This document shows, one piece after another, positions 1 to 9,532 of a stretch of 64,000 nt of DNA. Each line of letters starts with the position of its first letter. Position 1 is the stretch's first letter. Both the position numbers and the translations under genes were made by a program. The notes beneath the pieces are model-generated. The model ran no database searches, was not told the DNA's origin, and saw nothing but the letters and a program-made list of their open reading frames with translations. Source of the DNA: UBA12191 sp009937185. GTDB lineage: Bacteria > Planctomycetota > UBA8108 > UBA1146. Location of the stretch: positions 103,111 to 167,110 of the forward strand of contig CALJGL010000009.1 in NCBI GenBank assembly GCA_938075155.1, read 5' to 3'.

Positions 1-3000
1 GATGGCGATTTCCTTGCTGTTTCGGACCCCAGAGCAGATGTCGGTCCTAACGACGATGCCGGTGCGGTCTACATCTACAAAGCTTTCTCGTCGACCCTAT
101 GGGCATTCTCCCAAAAGGTGACCTCTATTGCTGCTACAGAAGGCGGCAAGTTTGGTGAATCTATAGATATGGTTGGGAGCCAACTCCTCGTTGGAGCTCC
201 TGAGAGTGGTTCAGGTGCCCGGGGAGAGGTGCACTTGTTCACGAGATCTCCAAATGTATTCGAGATAACAACGATAGTCCTAGGTGATTCTAGTAATCAC
301 AAGCTTGGTTTCGACGTAGCTCTCGCTTCGAATGGCTTTGCTGCTAGCGCACCGCGAGCAGGAAGTAACCGTGGACAAATTCATGTTTACCAACAAGATT
401 CTAATGATATTTATCAACAAACGATCTTCATTCCGGCATCAGCACTCTCTGGTGACCTTTTTGGAGAGTCGATTGCTACGGGAGGCCGTTGGGTCGCAGG
501 AAGTAGCATTGTTGACGACTATGTAGCCATCGACCGCCGAATTCAGCTTCCTGATTGTGATAACAACGGAGTCGATGATCCCTGTGATATTTATTCAGGA
601 ACTTCTCAAGATTGTAATCAGGATGGAACCCCCGATTCATGCCAGATCGCTGACGGCGAACTGTCAGATTGTAATGGAGATGGGATTCCGGATTCTTGCC
701 AGTTAGCAGATGGATCCGAGCTTGATTGTAACTTGAACGACATCATCGACTCATGCGATATCGCCAATGGAGATTCACCAGATTGTAATATCAATGGAAT
801 CCCCGACGATTGTGAAGATGACTGTAACCAAAACGGTATTGAGGATAGTTGTGAAATCGATGCAGGAACTGCATACGACTGCAATGGAAACAGTGTACTC
901 GACCAGTGCGACCTGAGCGCTGGCACAGATACTGACTGTAACAACAACTCTATCCCTGACGGCTGTGAGATTGAATCTGGTGACGAAGACGACTGTAACA
1001 GCAATGGATTGCTGGACGTCTGCGACATCATTCTTGGGTTATACAGCGATTGTAATTCCAATACGATTCTTGACCTTTGTGAGATCGAGGCTGGAACTGC
1101 AGAAGACTGTAACAATAACGATTACCCGGACATCTGTGACGTCGCTTACGGCGTTTCCTCAGACTGTGATGGCGACCTCGTGCCTGATGAGTGTGAACTT
1201 ATCAGTGGTACTGAGTTTGACTGTAACGGGAATGCCATCATTGACTCTTGCGATATCCTTGCTGGAATCAGTTTAGACTGTGAAGGAAACGGTATCCCTG
1301 ACGAGTGCGACGTCGCAGCAGGTGCACTGGATTGCGACGGAAATGGCGTACCTGACGAGTGTCAAACCGATGCTGATACAACATTGCCCACGATTACGGG
1401 CTTGAGCACCGGAATCAGCTTGCTGGCTGCCCAAGGAGAATGCGCAGAAACAGCAACCTGGGATGAGCCGACCGTTACAGATGATTGTGGAGTTGAATCA
1501 GTGACATCCTCTCATGATTCAGGGATATCGTTCCCTGTCGGAGACACGGTTGTCACTTACACAGCAACAGATGTCAGTGGAAATGTAGCCACAGCAAACT
1601 TCACGATCACAGTCACCGACGATCAGTTTCCGACGATCATTGGTGGGCCTGCAGACATTAGCCTGGATAATGAGCCGGGATCTTGCAGCGCAGCCGCCGA
1701 TTGGGTTGAGCCTACTGCCGCTGATAACTGCGGAATCCTATCTTTGACGAGTGATCACTCTGCAACTTCAACATTCCCTGTTGGAGTAACCACTGTGACC
1801 TACACCGCCACAGATCAAAATGGAAACGCGACGACACACTCCTTCAATGTGACCGTCTCTGATGCAGACTTACCAACGATTCAGGGCCTACCAGGACCTG
1901 TGTTCGTAAACAGTAATCCTGGTCTGTGTACCGCACAGGTCAGCTGGCCAGTACCTACATTCGAGGACAACTGTCCCGGTGTTCAAGGTGAATCCAGTCA
2001 TCCGTCTGGGATGTCTTTCACTGTTGGTACGACATTGGTGACATACACAGCAACGGATGCTTCAGGAAATACTGCAGTAGCATCCTTTGAGCTGACGGTT
2101 ATTGATAACGAAAATCCGACAATAGCTAATGCTCCTGCGAGTGTTGTTCTAACAAATGATGAAGATCTTTGTGGTGCAGCATACTTCTGGGATCAACCGG
2201 CACTTGCAGATAACTGTGGTGCTCCTGCACTTACTTCAAATCTTCAGTCGGGTCACATTTTCGAAGTTGGAACCACCTTGGTGACACTCAATGTTGACGA
2301 TGGAAACTCCAACCTTGTTGAAGTTGGTTTCACCGTTACCGTCGAAGATAACACCGCACCGTTGGTATCTCGTATGCCTGCAGACATCACCATTAATGCT
2401 GATTTAGGTGCATGTGACACAAATGTGACATGGGAAGAGCCTGAAGCTGCTGATAACTGCGGAATGTTGAATTTCGTTGCCAATCATACGCCTGGCCTTT
2501 ACTCCGTGGGTACTACAGAAGTGGTTTACACGGCTCAAGATATTCATGGAAACATTACAGTTGAGTCCTTCAACGTCACAGTTGTTGACGCTGAACTTCC
2601 TGAAATATCTGGTCTTCCTGTAGATTTGACGACAGACAACCTTCTTGGTCTTTGCGGCGCTAATCTCGCTTGGCCTGAGCCGAGTGCTTCTGATAATTGT
2701 GGCGTCGAGAGTATTGTTTCAAGTCATGCTTCTGGAACTGAGTTCCCTGTGGGAGCTACCACTGTCGTATACACAGTCACTGACGTGAATGGAAATGTCA
2801 GCGAAGATTCATTCCTCGTTACCATTCATGATGTTGATCAGCCTGAGATTGATAACCTTCCAGATGACATTCTCTCAACTAATGACGCCGGAGATTGTGG
2901 AGCAGTCATCACTTGGACCGAACCCAATGCTTGGGATAACTGTTCAGTGAGTGATCTTTCTTCGACCCACCAAAGTGGAAGCTTCTTCCCAGTTGGGTCC

Positions 3001-6000
3001 ACAACAGTGACATACACTGCGACCGATGACACCGGCCTTCAACACTCAGAAAGCTTCATTGTTACGGTGAATGACGATGAGAACCCTGAGCTGATAGGTC
3101 TCATAGGTCAGGTCACCTTTACAAATAGTGAAGGTTTCTGCGCAGGTATTGCAACATGGGACGAACCTACGGCTGAAGACAACTGCGAGGTTGCCGGTAT
3201 CGAATCTACCCACCAGCCTGGTTGGTCTTTCGATGTGGGTAATACTCTAGTGACATACACCGTGACTGATATTCACGGTAATACGAGTGAAGAGTCACTC
3301 ATTGTTACTATTCTTGATAATGAAGCCCCTGTCTTTGTCAGTGTTCCAGAGTCGATTGAAACAACTACAGAGCCTGGAATTTGCACAACCTTAGTCGATT
3401 GGGAAATCCCTGTCGTCTCTGACAACTGTGAAATCTTCAGTCTCTCTACCAGCAACCTTCGTGGGACAGTCTTTGAAGTGGGTGTCACCACTGTGACGTA
3501 CACTGCTACTGATGTTCACGGAAATATGACGGAACATTCGTTTGTCATTTCCGTAACCGATTCAGAAATGCCCGTTATTTCTCCGGTTCCTCTTGTTGTT
3601 GAAGTAAACACAGAGCTCGGTCTTTGCGAAGCTGCCGCCCATTGGGAAGACGCATTCGCGACAGATAACTGTGGGATTCTCAGTTTCACTGAGTCCCATC
3701 AATCTGGAGAAATCTTCCCACTTGGCTCAACAACGGTCACGCTTTCGACGACAGACATTCACTTCAATGAAACAGAAGTTTCCTTTGAAGTCGTCGTTAC
3801 CGATGCCGAACTTCCTGTCTTCACTTCTATGCCTAGTGACATTGATCTCATTGCTGAAGCTGGCCTATGCTCGGCAATGGCAGAATGGGAAAGTGCATTA
3901 GGTACTGATAACTGTGGAGTAGCGAGTATTGAATCAGATAGACAATCTGGTGAGCACTTCGACGTGGGTACCACTGAAGTCACCTTTACGATTACGGATG
4001 ACAACGGGAATTCCCACCAAGATTCGATTCTGATTACAGTGACCGATCTTGAGTTGCCTGTGATCACCAATCTTCCACCAAGAGTTACAGTTGGAACAGA
4101 GCCGGGCATATGCCTTGGAACCACCTCCTGGAATACTCCAGATACCTCGGATAACTGTGGTGTTGAAACACTCGTAGCGAGTGTTGAAAGTGGATCCATG
4201 CTTCCGATCGGTGAAACGGCAGTGACCTATACCGTTACGGATATCCACGGAAACACTAGCAGCCAAAGCTTCATTGTTACGGTGGCAGATCAGGAGCTAC
4301 CTGAGATTCTCGACGTACCAACCGATATGGATTTAACCAATGACGCTGGTGTCTGTGGTGCAGTTGCTACATGGGCAGCACCGAATCCTCAAGACAACTG
4401 TGAAATCAGTAACTTTACGAGTTCACACAATAGTGGTGATTTGTTCCCAGTTGGTCTGACAACCGTGACTCTCACGGCAACAGATTCTACTGGAAACATG
4501 AAGACAGAAACGTTCCAGATTACTGTCAATGATGAAGAGAACCCGGTACTCCTTGGAGTATCCGGTGATATCCAAATCACTGCTGAGAATGGTCTCTGTG
4601 GAGCGAGTGTAAGTTGGACTGATCCTTCAGCGACTGACAACTGTGACATGGTAACTGTAAGTTCTACACATAACCCAGGAGACTTCTTCGACGTGGGATC
4701 TCACACCGTGGTCTACACCGCTGAAGATCTTTACGGAAATGAGATTTCCGAGCAGTTCCAAGTCACCGTGACAGATGACGAAAACCCTGTCATTAACGGA
4801 CTGTCCGCCAATATTGTTCAAACAGCAGACCCAGGAGTTTGTGAAGCTCTGGTTACGTGGAGCGCAGCAAGTGCTACCGATAACTGCGAAGTGGCTTCAC
4901 TGACATCTGATCATCAATCAGGAGATACCTTCCCTGTAGGTACAACCTTGGTCACCTACACTGCTTTGGATATCCATGGTAATAGTTCGACAGGTGCATT
5001 CTCTGTCACCGTCGAAGATGACGAAAATCCCCAGTTCATTGCGCTTCCTGACAGAGTTACGGTCGCGAATGACTCCGGTGAATGTGGTGCCAACGTCTTC
5101 TGGTCCGAGCCTCAGGCTCAAGATAACTGTTCAGTAGACAATATTGTTCTGAGCCACCAATCAGGTGATCAGTTCATTGTTGGAGACACTACCGTCAATC
5201 TGACCGTGACTGATATACATGGAAACAGCACAGATGCCAGTTTCATAGTCACCGTTGACGATCTTGAGAACCCGGTGATTTCTGGAATGCCGCAATCCAT
5301 TCAGCTCAATAATGATTCTGGTCAATGTGGGGCATTAGTGTCCTGGATCGAGCCGACTGCAACTGACAACTGTCAGGTGAGTACATTCGAGCCGAGTATT
5401 GATAACGGTTCCTTCTTTGAAGTGGGCCTTCATGTCGTGACTTACACGGCGATCGATATTCACGGTAACTTCTCCAGCGAGAAGTTCTTCGTGACAGTAA
5501 CCGATAACGAAGATCCAACCATCGCAGGAATGCCACTTGATATCTCGATCACTGCTGAAGCTGGACAATGCTCTTCAGTCGTGATTTGGCCTGCACCGGT
5601 ACCGCAAGATAATTGCGAAATCCTTGAATCGTCTTCCTCGCACTTGCCTGGAGATACCTTCCTTGTAGGTACAACAGTGGTGACATACTCCACTTCAGAT
5701 ATTCATGGAAATGAATACAGTGCAGAGTTCTCAGTGACAGTCACTGATGACGAGAATCCTTTGATTAGCGACATGCCGAATAACATTCAGGTCAATAATG
5801 ATGCTGGTCAGTGCGGTGCCGTTTCAACATGGACTGAGCCTTCTGCTACTGATAACTGTCAGGTGGCTTCTTTCACTTCAGATCATGCTTCAGGCGACTT
5901 CTTCCCTGTAGGCGACACTGTCGTGAAGTACACAGCAGAAGACATTCATGGCAACATAAGCACCTCTGAGTTCACGATCAGTATCACAGATAATGAAGTA

Positions 6001-9000
6001 CCTTCGATCAGTGGTATGAGTGCCGACGTCAGTGTCGATAACGACGCCGGGCAATGTGGAGCGCTCATTACTTGGACTGACCTCTCTGCCGACGATAACT
6101 GTGAAGTCCAGTCCTTCACGAGTACCCACGCCAGTGGAGACTTCTTTGAGGTTGGATCAACGACTGTGACATACACAGCCACTGATATTTACGGTAATGA
6201 AAAACAAGAGTCTTTCCAGATCGATGTTGCTGACGCCGAGAATCCAACGATCTCTGGACTCAGTGGTGACCTGGCTTCGACAAATGATGCTGGTGCCTGT
6301 GGCGCTGTCATAGCTTGGACGAACCCAACAGCAGCAGATAATTGTGAAATCCAGTCCTTCACGAGTACTCATGACAGTGGCGACTTCTTCGAAGTTGGAA
6401 CCACAACGGTGACGTACACGGCTGTTGATATTCACAATAACGAACTGAGTGGATCATTCGACGTCACCATTACAGATGACGAGAATCCAACGATCTCTGG
6501 ACTCAGTGGAGACCTGGCTTCGACAAATGATGCTGGTGCCTGCGGCGCTGTCATAGCTTGGACGAACCCAACAGCAGCAGATAACTGTGAAATCCAGTCC
6601 TTCACGAGTACTCATAACAGTGGCGACTTCTTCGAAGTTGGAACCACAACTGTGACGTACACGGCTGTTGATATTCACAATAACGAACTGAGTGGATCAT
6701 TCGACGTCACCATTACAGACGACGAGAATCCAACGATCTCTGGCCTCAGTAGTAACCGTAGCTCGACAAATGATGCGGGTGAATGTGGAGCTGTTATCAC
6801 GTGGTCTCTTCCGACCGCAGCAGATAACTGTGAAATCCAGTCCTTCACAAGTACGCACAATAGCGGTGAGTACTTCGAAGTAGGATCAACGACTGTGACC
6901 TACACAGCAGTTGATGTTCATGGAAACAACTTGAGTGCTTCTTTTGAGATTGTCGTAACAGACGACGAAAACCCAGTCATCAGTGGATTGACTGCTGATA
7001 TTGCCCTTGGGTCAGATTTAGGTGAATGCGGTGCAGTTGTGACATTGAACGAGCCCACGTCGTCTGATAACTGTGATTTCACTAATCTTACAAATACACA
7101 TACGAGTGGCGATTTCTTCCCAGTTGGTTCAACGCTTGTTTCTTACACTGCGACTGATATCTACGGAAACTCGATCACAGAGTCGTTCAATGTAACGGTT
7201 GCTGATGACGAGAATCCAACGATCTCTGGACTCAGTGGAGACCTGGCTTCGACAAATGATGCCGGTGCCTGTGGCGCTGTCATAGCTTGGACGAACCCAA
7301 CAGCAGCAGATAACTGTGAAATCCAGTCCTTCACGAGTACTCATGACAGTGGCGACTTCTTCGAAGTTGGAACCACAACTGTGACGTACACGGCTGTTGA
7401 TATTCACAATAACGAACTGAGTGGATCATTCGACGTCACCATTACAGATGACGAGAATCCAACGATCTCTAATGTTCCTGCTTCAATGGCGATTTCTAAT
7501 GACCTTGGCGAATGCTCTGCAGTGGCTTCTTGGACCCTTCCTTCGGCCAATGACAACTGTGAAGTTCTGTCAATGACTTCAAGCCATGAGAGTGGAACGG
7601 CCTTCCCCGTTGGATTGACTGTCGTCGAACTCGTCGCAACAGATATCCACGGTAATACTTCCAATGACAGCTTCCTCATTACCGTAACTGATAATGAAAA
7701 CCCTGTTCTTTCTGGAGTTTCTGGAGACCTGGTAGTGGCAAATCAGCCGGGTCAGTGTGGAGCTTCTGTGAGCTGGGTTGATCCTTCTGAAAACGACAAC
7801 TGTGGAGTTGTATCTAGCACCCAGTCACACAACCCGGGTCATTTCTTCCTCGTCGGTTCAACGACAGTGACCTACCAGATCACTGATCAGGCTGGTAACT
7901 CGGCTTCAGCTTCTTTCGAAGTGACAGTGTTGGACCAAGAGAATCCCACGATTTCTGGCCTCTCCGGTGACCTCAGCGTCGAAACCGATTTTGGTCAGTG
8001 CTCAGCGGTTGTTTCATGGGCCGCACCTCAGGTTGGTGATAACTGCGAAATCGCAAGTTTCGAAATGACCCATGACAGTGGATCTGTATTCTCTGTGGGT
8101 ACTACACAGGTTACAGCAACTGTCACGGACGAAGCGGGTAACCAGACGGTGGATTCATTCACCGTTACTGTGACTGACAAAGAGAACCCTGAAATCCTTG
8201 GAATGCCAGCGAGCATGACCGTTGAGAATGATCCTGGTATCTGTGGTGCAGTGATCACTTGGAGTGCGCCTGTTGGACAAGACAACTGTGGATCAGTTTC
8301 TCTTTCCTCTGACTACGACTCGGGTGACGTCTTCCCCGTGGGTTCCACGATTGTGACTTACACAGCCTTGGATCAGTATGGGAACTCTTCCAGCGACTCA
8401 TTCACAGTCGTGGTTGAAGACCTTGAAAATCCGAATCTGCTTGGAACACGAGTAGACCTGTCTGTCGAAAATGATCCGGGTCTATGTAGTGCAGTCGTAA
8501 CGTGGAGTGCCTTCGGTATCGTAGATAACTGCGCTGGGGCCTCCCTGGAGATCTCGCACCCGTCTGGCACAAGCTTCGCCGTGGGTACAACAGAGGTCAC
8601 TATTACGCTTACGGATGCCGCTGGTAATCAGGTGATTGAAAACTTCAATGTCACAGTCAGCGACACAGAGAATCCTCTGATCACTGATCCTGCCGACATT
8701 GTGGTGGACGCAACTCCTGAAACATGTGACGCGACCATGACGATTCCTGCTCTTGTTGCCAACGATAACTGTGACCTTGCAAGTGTTACCAATGATTACA
8801 CCGGTACAGCAAATGCCAGCGGTACATACCCGCTTGGCGATACGCTGATCACTTGGACAGTGACAGATACTCACGGAAACAGTAGCTCTGCTGAGCAGTT
8901 GGTGACGGTCAATGTTGACTTGACCGATTGCAATACCAATGGAGTTCCAGACGCATGTGAGATCGCAAGTGGTGCGGCTAATGACTGCAACGCCAATGGA

Positions 9001-9390
9001 ATCCCTGACGATTGCGAGCAAGACTGCAACGGTAATGGCACTCCGGATGATTGTGACATTAACTCCGGTGCCAGTCAGGACTCGAACTCTAATGGACTTC
9101 CAGACGAGTGTGAGACGCAGTTCATGCGTGGTGACGTTAATGTCAATGGCAGCGTTGACGTAACCGATCCGATCTATGTACTTCAGTACGTGATTGGAAC
9201 CGGGCCTACACCGACATGTCTCGATAGCGCTGATATCAATAACGATAACCAGCTCGACATTACTGATCCGATCAGCCTTCTTCAGTACCTGTTCCTGGCT
9301 TCTACGCCTCCGGCTGCTCCATTCAATACGTGTGGAATCGATCCAGACGGAATCAGCATTGGCTGTGATAGCTACTCAAACTGCCCATAA
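1..9390 (+). CDS. Giant secreted HYR-repeat protein, 5' end outside window
   Basis: The reading frame is open from the first base, so the N-terminus (signal peptide and first propeller blades) is missing; 3129 codons are visible. Order of modules: the last FG-GAP-type blades (1-535, with FGES and VGAP motifs), 15 cysteine-rich DCNxNGxPDxCD repeats (about 553-1365), 31 HYR modules of about 81 residues (about 1380-8920), four more DCN repeats, then a dockerin-like pair of calcium loops (DVNVNGSVD and DINNDNQLD) and a tail ending SNCP. HYR modules are immunoglobulin-like folds known from hyalin and sushi proteins and are usually extracellular; each here has two conserved cysteines, so disulfides are likely. 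Function is inferred: adhesion, matrix or cell-surface scaffold. Three modules are nearly identical in DNA. No catalytic domain is visible. Confidence 0.9.
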   Translation, partial: DGDFLAVSDPRADVGPNDDAGAVYIYKAFSSTLWAFSQKVTSIAATEGGKFGESIDMVGSQLLVGAPESGSGARGEVHLFTRSPNVFEITTIVLGDSSNHKLGFDVALASNGFAASAPRAGSNRGQIHVYQQDSNDIYQQTIFIPASALSGDLFGESIATGGRWVAGSSIVDDYVAIDRRIQLPDCDNNGVDDPCDIYSGTSQDCNQDGTPDSCQIADGELSDCNGDGIPDSCQLADGSELDCNLNDIIDSCDIANGDSPDCNINGIPDDCEDDCNQNGIEDSCEIDAGTAYDCNGNSVLDQCDLSAGTDTDCNNNSIPDGCEIESGDEDDCNSNGLLDVCDIILGLYSDCNSNTILDLCEIEAGTAEDCNNNDYPDICDVAYGVSSDCDGDLVPDECELISGTEFDCNGNAIIDSCDILAGISLDCEGNGIPDECDVAAGALDCDGNGVPDECQTDADTTLPTITGLSTGISLLAAQGECAETATWDEPTVTDDCGVESVTSSHDSGISFPVGDTVVTYTATDVSGNVATANFTITVTDDQFPTIIGGPADISLDNEPGSCSAAADWVEPTAADNCGILSLTSDHSATSTFPVGVTTVTYTATDQNGNATTHSFNVTVSDADLPTIQGLPGPVFVNSNPGLCTAQVSWPVPTFEDNCPGVQGESSHPSGMSFTVGTTLVTYTATDASGNTAVASFELTVIDNENPTIANAPASVVLTNDEDLCGAAYFWDQPALADNCGAPALTSNLQSGHIFEVGTTLVTLNVDDGNSNLVEVGFTVTVEDNTAPLVSRMPADITINADLGACDTNVTWEEPEAADNCGMLNFVANHTPGLYSVGTTEVVYTAQDIHGNITVESFNVTVVDAELPEISGLPVDLTTDNLLGLCGANLAWPEPSASDNCGVESIVSSHASGTEFPVGATTVVYTVTDVNGNVSEDSFLVTIHDVDQPEIDNLPDDILSTNDAGDCGAVITWTEPNAWDNCSVSDLSSTHQSGSFFPVGSTTVTYTATDDTGLQHSESFIVTVNDDENPELIGLIGQVTFTNSEGFCAGIATWDEPTAEDNCEVAGIESTHQPGWSFDVGNTLVTYTVTDIHGNTSEESLIVTILDNEAPVFVSVPESIETTTEPGICTTLVDWEIPVVSDNCEIFSLSTSNLRGTVFEVGVTTVTYTATDVHGNMTEHSFVISVTDSEMPVISPVPLVVEVNTELGLCEAAAHWEDAFATDNCGILSFTESHQSGEIFPLGSTTVTLSTTDIHFNETEVSFEVVVTDAELPVFTSMPSDIDLIAEAGLCSAMAEWESALGTDNCGVASIESDRQSGEHFDVGTTEVTFTITDDNGNSHQDSILITVTDLELPVITNLPPRVTVGTEPGICLGTTSWNTPDTSDNCGVETLVASVESGSMLPIGETAVTYTVTDIHGNTSSQSFIVTVADQELPEILDVPTDMDLTNDAGVCGAVATWAAPNPQDNCEISNFTSSHNSGDLFPVGLTTVTLTATDSTGNMKTETFQITVNDEENPVLLGVSGDIQITAENGLCGASVSWTDPSATDNCDMVTVSSTHNPGDFFDVGSHTVVYTAEDLYGNEISEQFQVTVTDDENPVINGLSANIVQTADPGVCEALVTWSAASATDNCEVASLTSDHQSGDTFPVGTTLVTYTALDIHGNSSTGAFSVTVEDDENPQFIALPDRVTVANDSGECGANVFWSEPQAQDNCSVDNIVLSHQSGDQFIVGDTTVNLTVTDIHGNSTDASFIVTVDDLENPVISGMPQSIQLNNDSGQCGALVSWIEPTATDNCQVSTFEPSIDNGSFFEVGLHVVTYTAIDIHGNFSSEKFFVTVTDNEDPTIAGMPLDISITAEAGQCSSVVIWPAPVPQDNCEILESSSSHLPGDTFLVGTTVVTYSTSDIHGNEYSAEFSVTVTDDENPLISDMPNNIQVNNDAGQCGAVSTWTEPSATDNCQVASFTSDHASGDFFPVGDTVVKYTAEDIHGNISTSEFTISITDNEVPSISGMSADVSVDNDAGQCGALITWTDLSADDNCEVQSFTSTHASGDFFEVGSTTVTYTATDIYGNEKQESFQIDVADAENPTISGLSGDLASTNDAGACGAVIAWTNPTAADNCEIQSFTSTHDSGDFFEVGTTTVTYTAVDIHNNELSGSFDVTITDDENPTISGLSGDLASTNDAGACGAVIAWTNPTAADNCEIQSFTSTHNSGDFFEVGTTTVTYTAVDIHNNELSGSFDVTITDDENPTISGLSSNRSSTNDAGECGAVITWSLPTAADNCEIQSFTSTHNSGEYFEVGSTTVTYTAVDVHGNNLSASFEIVVTDDENPVISGLTADIALGSDLGECGAVVTLNEPTSSDNCDFTNLTNTHTSGDFFPVGSTLVSYTATDIYGNSITESFNVTVADDENPTISGLSGDLASTNDAGACGAVIAWTNPTAADNCEIQSFTSTHDSGDFFEVGTTTVTYTAVDIHNNELSGSFDVTITDDENPTISNVPASMAISNDLGECSAVASWTLPSANDNCEVLSMTSSHESGTAFPVGLTVVELVATDIHGNTSNDSFLITVTDNENPVLSGVSGDLVVANQPGQCGASVSWVDPSENDNCGVVSSTQSHNPGHFFLVGSTTVTYQITDQAGNSASASFEVTVLDQENPTISGLSGDLSVETDFGQCSAVVSWAAPQVGDNCEIASFEMTHDSGSVFSVGTTQVTATVTDEAGNQTVDSFTVTVTDKENPEILGMPASMTVENDPGICGAVITWSAPVGQDNCGSVSLSSDYDSGDVFPVGSTIVTYTALDQYGNSSSDSFTVVVEDLENPNLLGTRVDLSVENDPGLCSAVVTWSAFGIVDNCAGASLEISHPSGTSFAVGTTEVTITLTDAAGNQVIENFNVTVSDTENPLITDPADIVVDATPETCDATMTIPALVANDNCDLASVTNDYTGTANASGTYPLGDTLITWTVTDTHGNSSSAEQLVTVNVDLTDCNTNGVPDACEIASGAANDCNANGIPDDCEQDCNGNGTPDDCDINSGASQDSNSNGLPDECETQFMRGDVNVNGSVDVTDPIYVLQYVIGTGPTPTCLDSADINNDNQLDITDPISLLQYLFLASTPPAAPFNTCGIDPDGISIGCDSYSNCP
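553..1365 (+). repeat. Array of 15 DCNxNGxPDxCD repeats
   Basis: Fifteen units of about 17-18 residues are spaced regularly, each with an Asp/Asn-rich calcium-loop-like core and two cysteines. They resemble thrombospondin type 3 repeats, which bind calcium. They link the propeller to the HYR array of the first giant protein. Confidence 0.85.
1380..8920 (+). repeat. Array of 31 HYR modules in the first giant gene
   Basis: Each unit follows the pattern: ENPxI..., GxCGAxxxW, DNCxxxS, SxHxSGxxFxVGxTxVTYTAxDxxGN, SFxVTVTD. I counted 31 by the DNC or DDC positions. The last one (about 8670-8920) is a divergent type that also closes the arrays of the other three giant proteins. Confidence 0.85.
6238..7452 (+). 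repeat. Three near-identical 243-bp HYR units
   Basis: Units at 6238-6480, 6481-6723 and 7210-7452 differ pairwise at only four to six positions by my reading, nearly all silent; one change swaps Asp for Asn. The two units between them (6724-7209) are clearly diverged. The pattern fits recent tandem duplication followed by insertion, or gene conversion. Confidence 0.9.
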
Positions 9391-9408
9391 GACATAAATA
9401 AAATTTAG

Positions 9409-9434
9409 CCGGGTAACCCTATTGGGTTACCCGG
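9409..9434 (+). terminator. Strong hairpin after the first giant gene
   Basis: Arms ccgggtaaccc (9409-9419) and gggttacccgg (9424-9434) form a perfect 11-bp stem with a four-base loop, 18 bases after the stop codon. There is no clear T-run after it, so it may be a weak terminator, an mRNA 3' stabiliser or a processing site rather than a classical intrinsic terminator. Confidence 0.55.
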
Positions 9435-9532
9435 TCCATTACTGAAACTCATTCACGGTATTTTCCGTGACCAACAATAAAATGGAGCGAGGCTCAGATC
9501 CCCCGTCTGACCTCAAACCATCTGGAGGTACG

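Noticed and set aside
8482..9021. 179-codon minus-strand frame inside the first giant gene
   Set aside because: It lies antisense to HYR modules, matches no family, and repeats the pattern of other antisense frames caused by the periodic repeat sequence.
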